Positions 63,813 to 64,000 of a DNA stretch of 64,000 bases are shown here, piece after piece. Both the position numbers and the translations under genes were made by a program. The stretch comes from Pseudomonas wuhanensis (lineage in GTDB: Bacteria; Pseudomonadota; Gammaproteobacteria; Pseudomonadales; Pseudomonadaceae). Every line of letters begins with the position of its first letter. Within the stretch, counting starts at the first letter, position 1. The notes under the pieces are model-generated. The model searched no databases, was not told where the DNA came from, and was given only the letters and a program-made list of their open reading frames with translations. Location of the stretch: assembly GCF_030687395.1 (NCBI RefSeq), contig NZ_CP117430.1, forward strand, positions 3,782,001-3,846,000, given 5' to 3'.

Positions 63813-64000
63813 GATCGATACTTCCGATGACACTGGCTTGAGCAATGAAGCGGTGATGTTGTGGCGCTGACCTGCTGTGATTGTAGTCGTCGCCAGTCAT
63901 TCCAGCCGCCTGACAATAAACGCATTACGGCGCAAAAAGGCATTGCGTCCAGAGGGGTGAAATCGCGCATCATGGACGCAGTCCGTCCAAGGGAGAATTT

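Overview
The window looks like the chromosome of a Pseudomonas, most likely of the P. fluorescens group. The clues are high GC with GC-ending codons, at least eight palindromic REP/REPIN repeats of the kind scattered through these genomes (arms such as tgtgggagcgggcttgcccgc and gtggcgagggggcttgccccc), and a gene set typical of a soil or rhizosphere pseudomonad. No rRNA, tRNA, CRISPR array or phage module was seen.

Layout. 0-8 kb: GMC flavoprotein oxidoreductase, MHS-type transporter, DUF427 protein, small cupin, DNA topoisomerase III (topB), an acetyltransferase and a small conserved protein. 8.7-11.1 kb: cyanate detoxification (cynR divergent from cynS and cynT), in which cyanase consumes bicarbonate and the carbonic anhydrase resupplies it. 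11-20.3 kb: ordinary accessory metabolism (BON protein, ProA-like aldehyde dehydrogenase, DUF3616, glutaminase, membrane protein, DoxX, dienelactone hydrolase, MFS exporter, ArsN2-like acetyltransferase, secreted cupin). 20.3-20.5 kb: a noncoding mosaic of three short pieces copied from the catabolic locus 10-15 kb downstream. 20.7-25.7 kb: threonine-dehydratase-like enzyme with divergent AraC regulator, an EF-hand protein carrying four EGKCG motifs, a DUF417 membrane protein and another AraC regulator.

25.9-35.7 kb is the most coherent system: a complete rhizopine (moc)-like or methyl-inositol-type catabolic locus. One arm (minus strand) encodes a MocD-like desaturase-fold oxygenase, MocE-like Rieske ferredoxin, ferredoxin reductase and a TIM-barrel isomerase. 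The other arm (plus strand) encodes a MocA-type dehydrogenase, a TIM-barrel isomerase and a periplasmic sugar-binding protein. Between them lie a LacI-type regulator with inverted-repeat operators and a sigma-54 activator. A near-perfect -24/-12 promoter and paired upstream repeats precede the plus-strand operon.

36-44 kb is a patchwork: a TPR protein, an intact IS110/IS1111-type insertion sequence with 14-bp inverted repeats and a noncoding end that may encode a bridge RNA, a two-gene module of unknown function, an AT-rich acetyltransferase that looks like a lone integron cassette with an attC-like site, a GFA protein, a putative deaminase-fold protein, a SYLF protein, a cysteine hydrolase and a secreted alpha/beta hydrolase. 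45-51.7 kb: a translationally coupled copper/silver efflux operon (small Met/Cys-rich protein, cusC, cusB, cusA, cusF). 52-55.6 kb: VOC protein, AraC/GyrI regulator and an AT-rich lipoprotein gene with 135-bp tandem repeats whose tail has been cut off by a nonsense change and a 1-bp deletion. 55.7-64 kb: phosphoesterase, acetyltransferase, amidase, LysR regulator divergent from an Old Yellow Enzyme, Kup potassium transporter and SleB-like cell-wall hydrolase.

All functional calls come from reading the sequence and from family knowledge; no database search was run.
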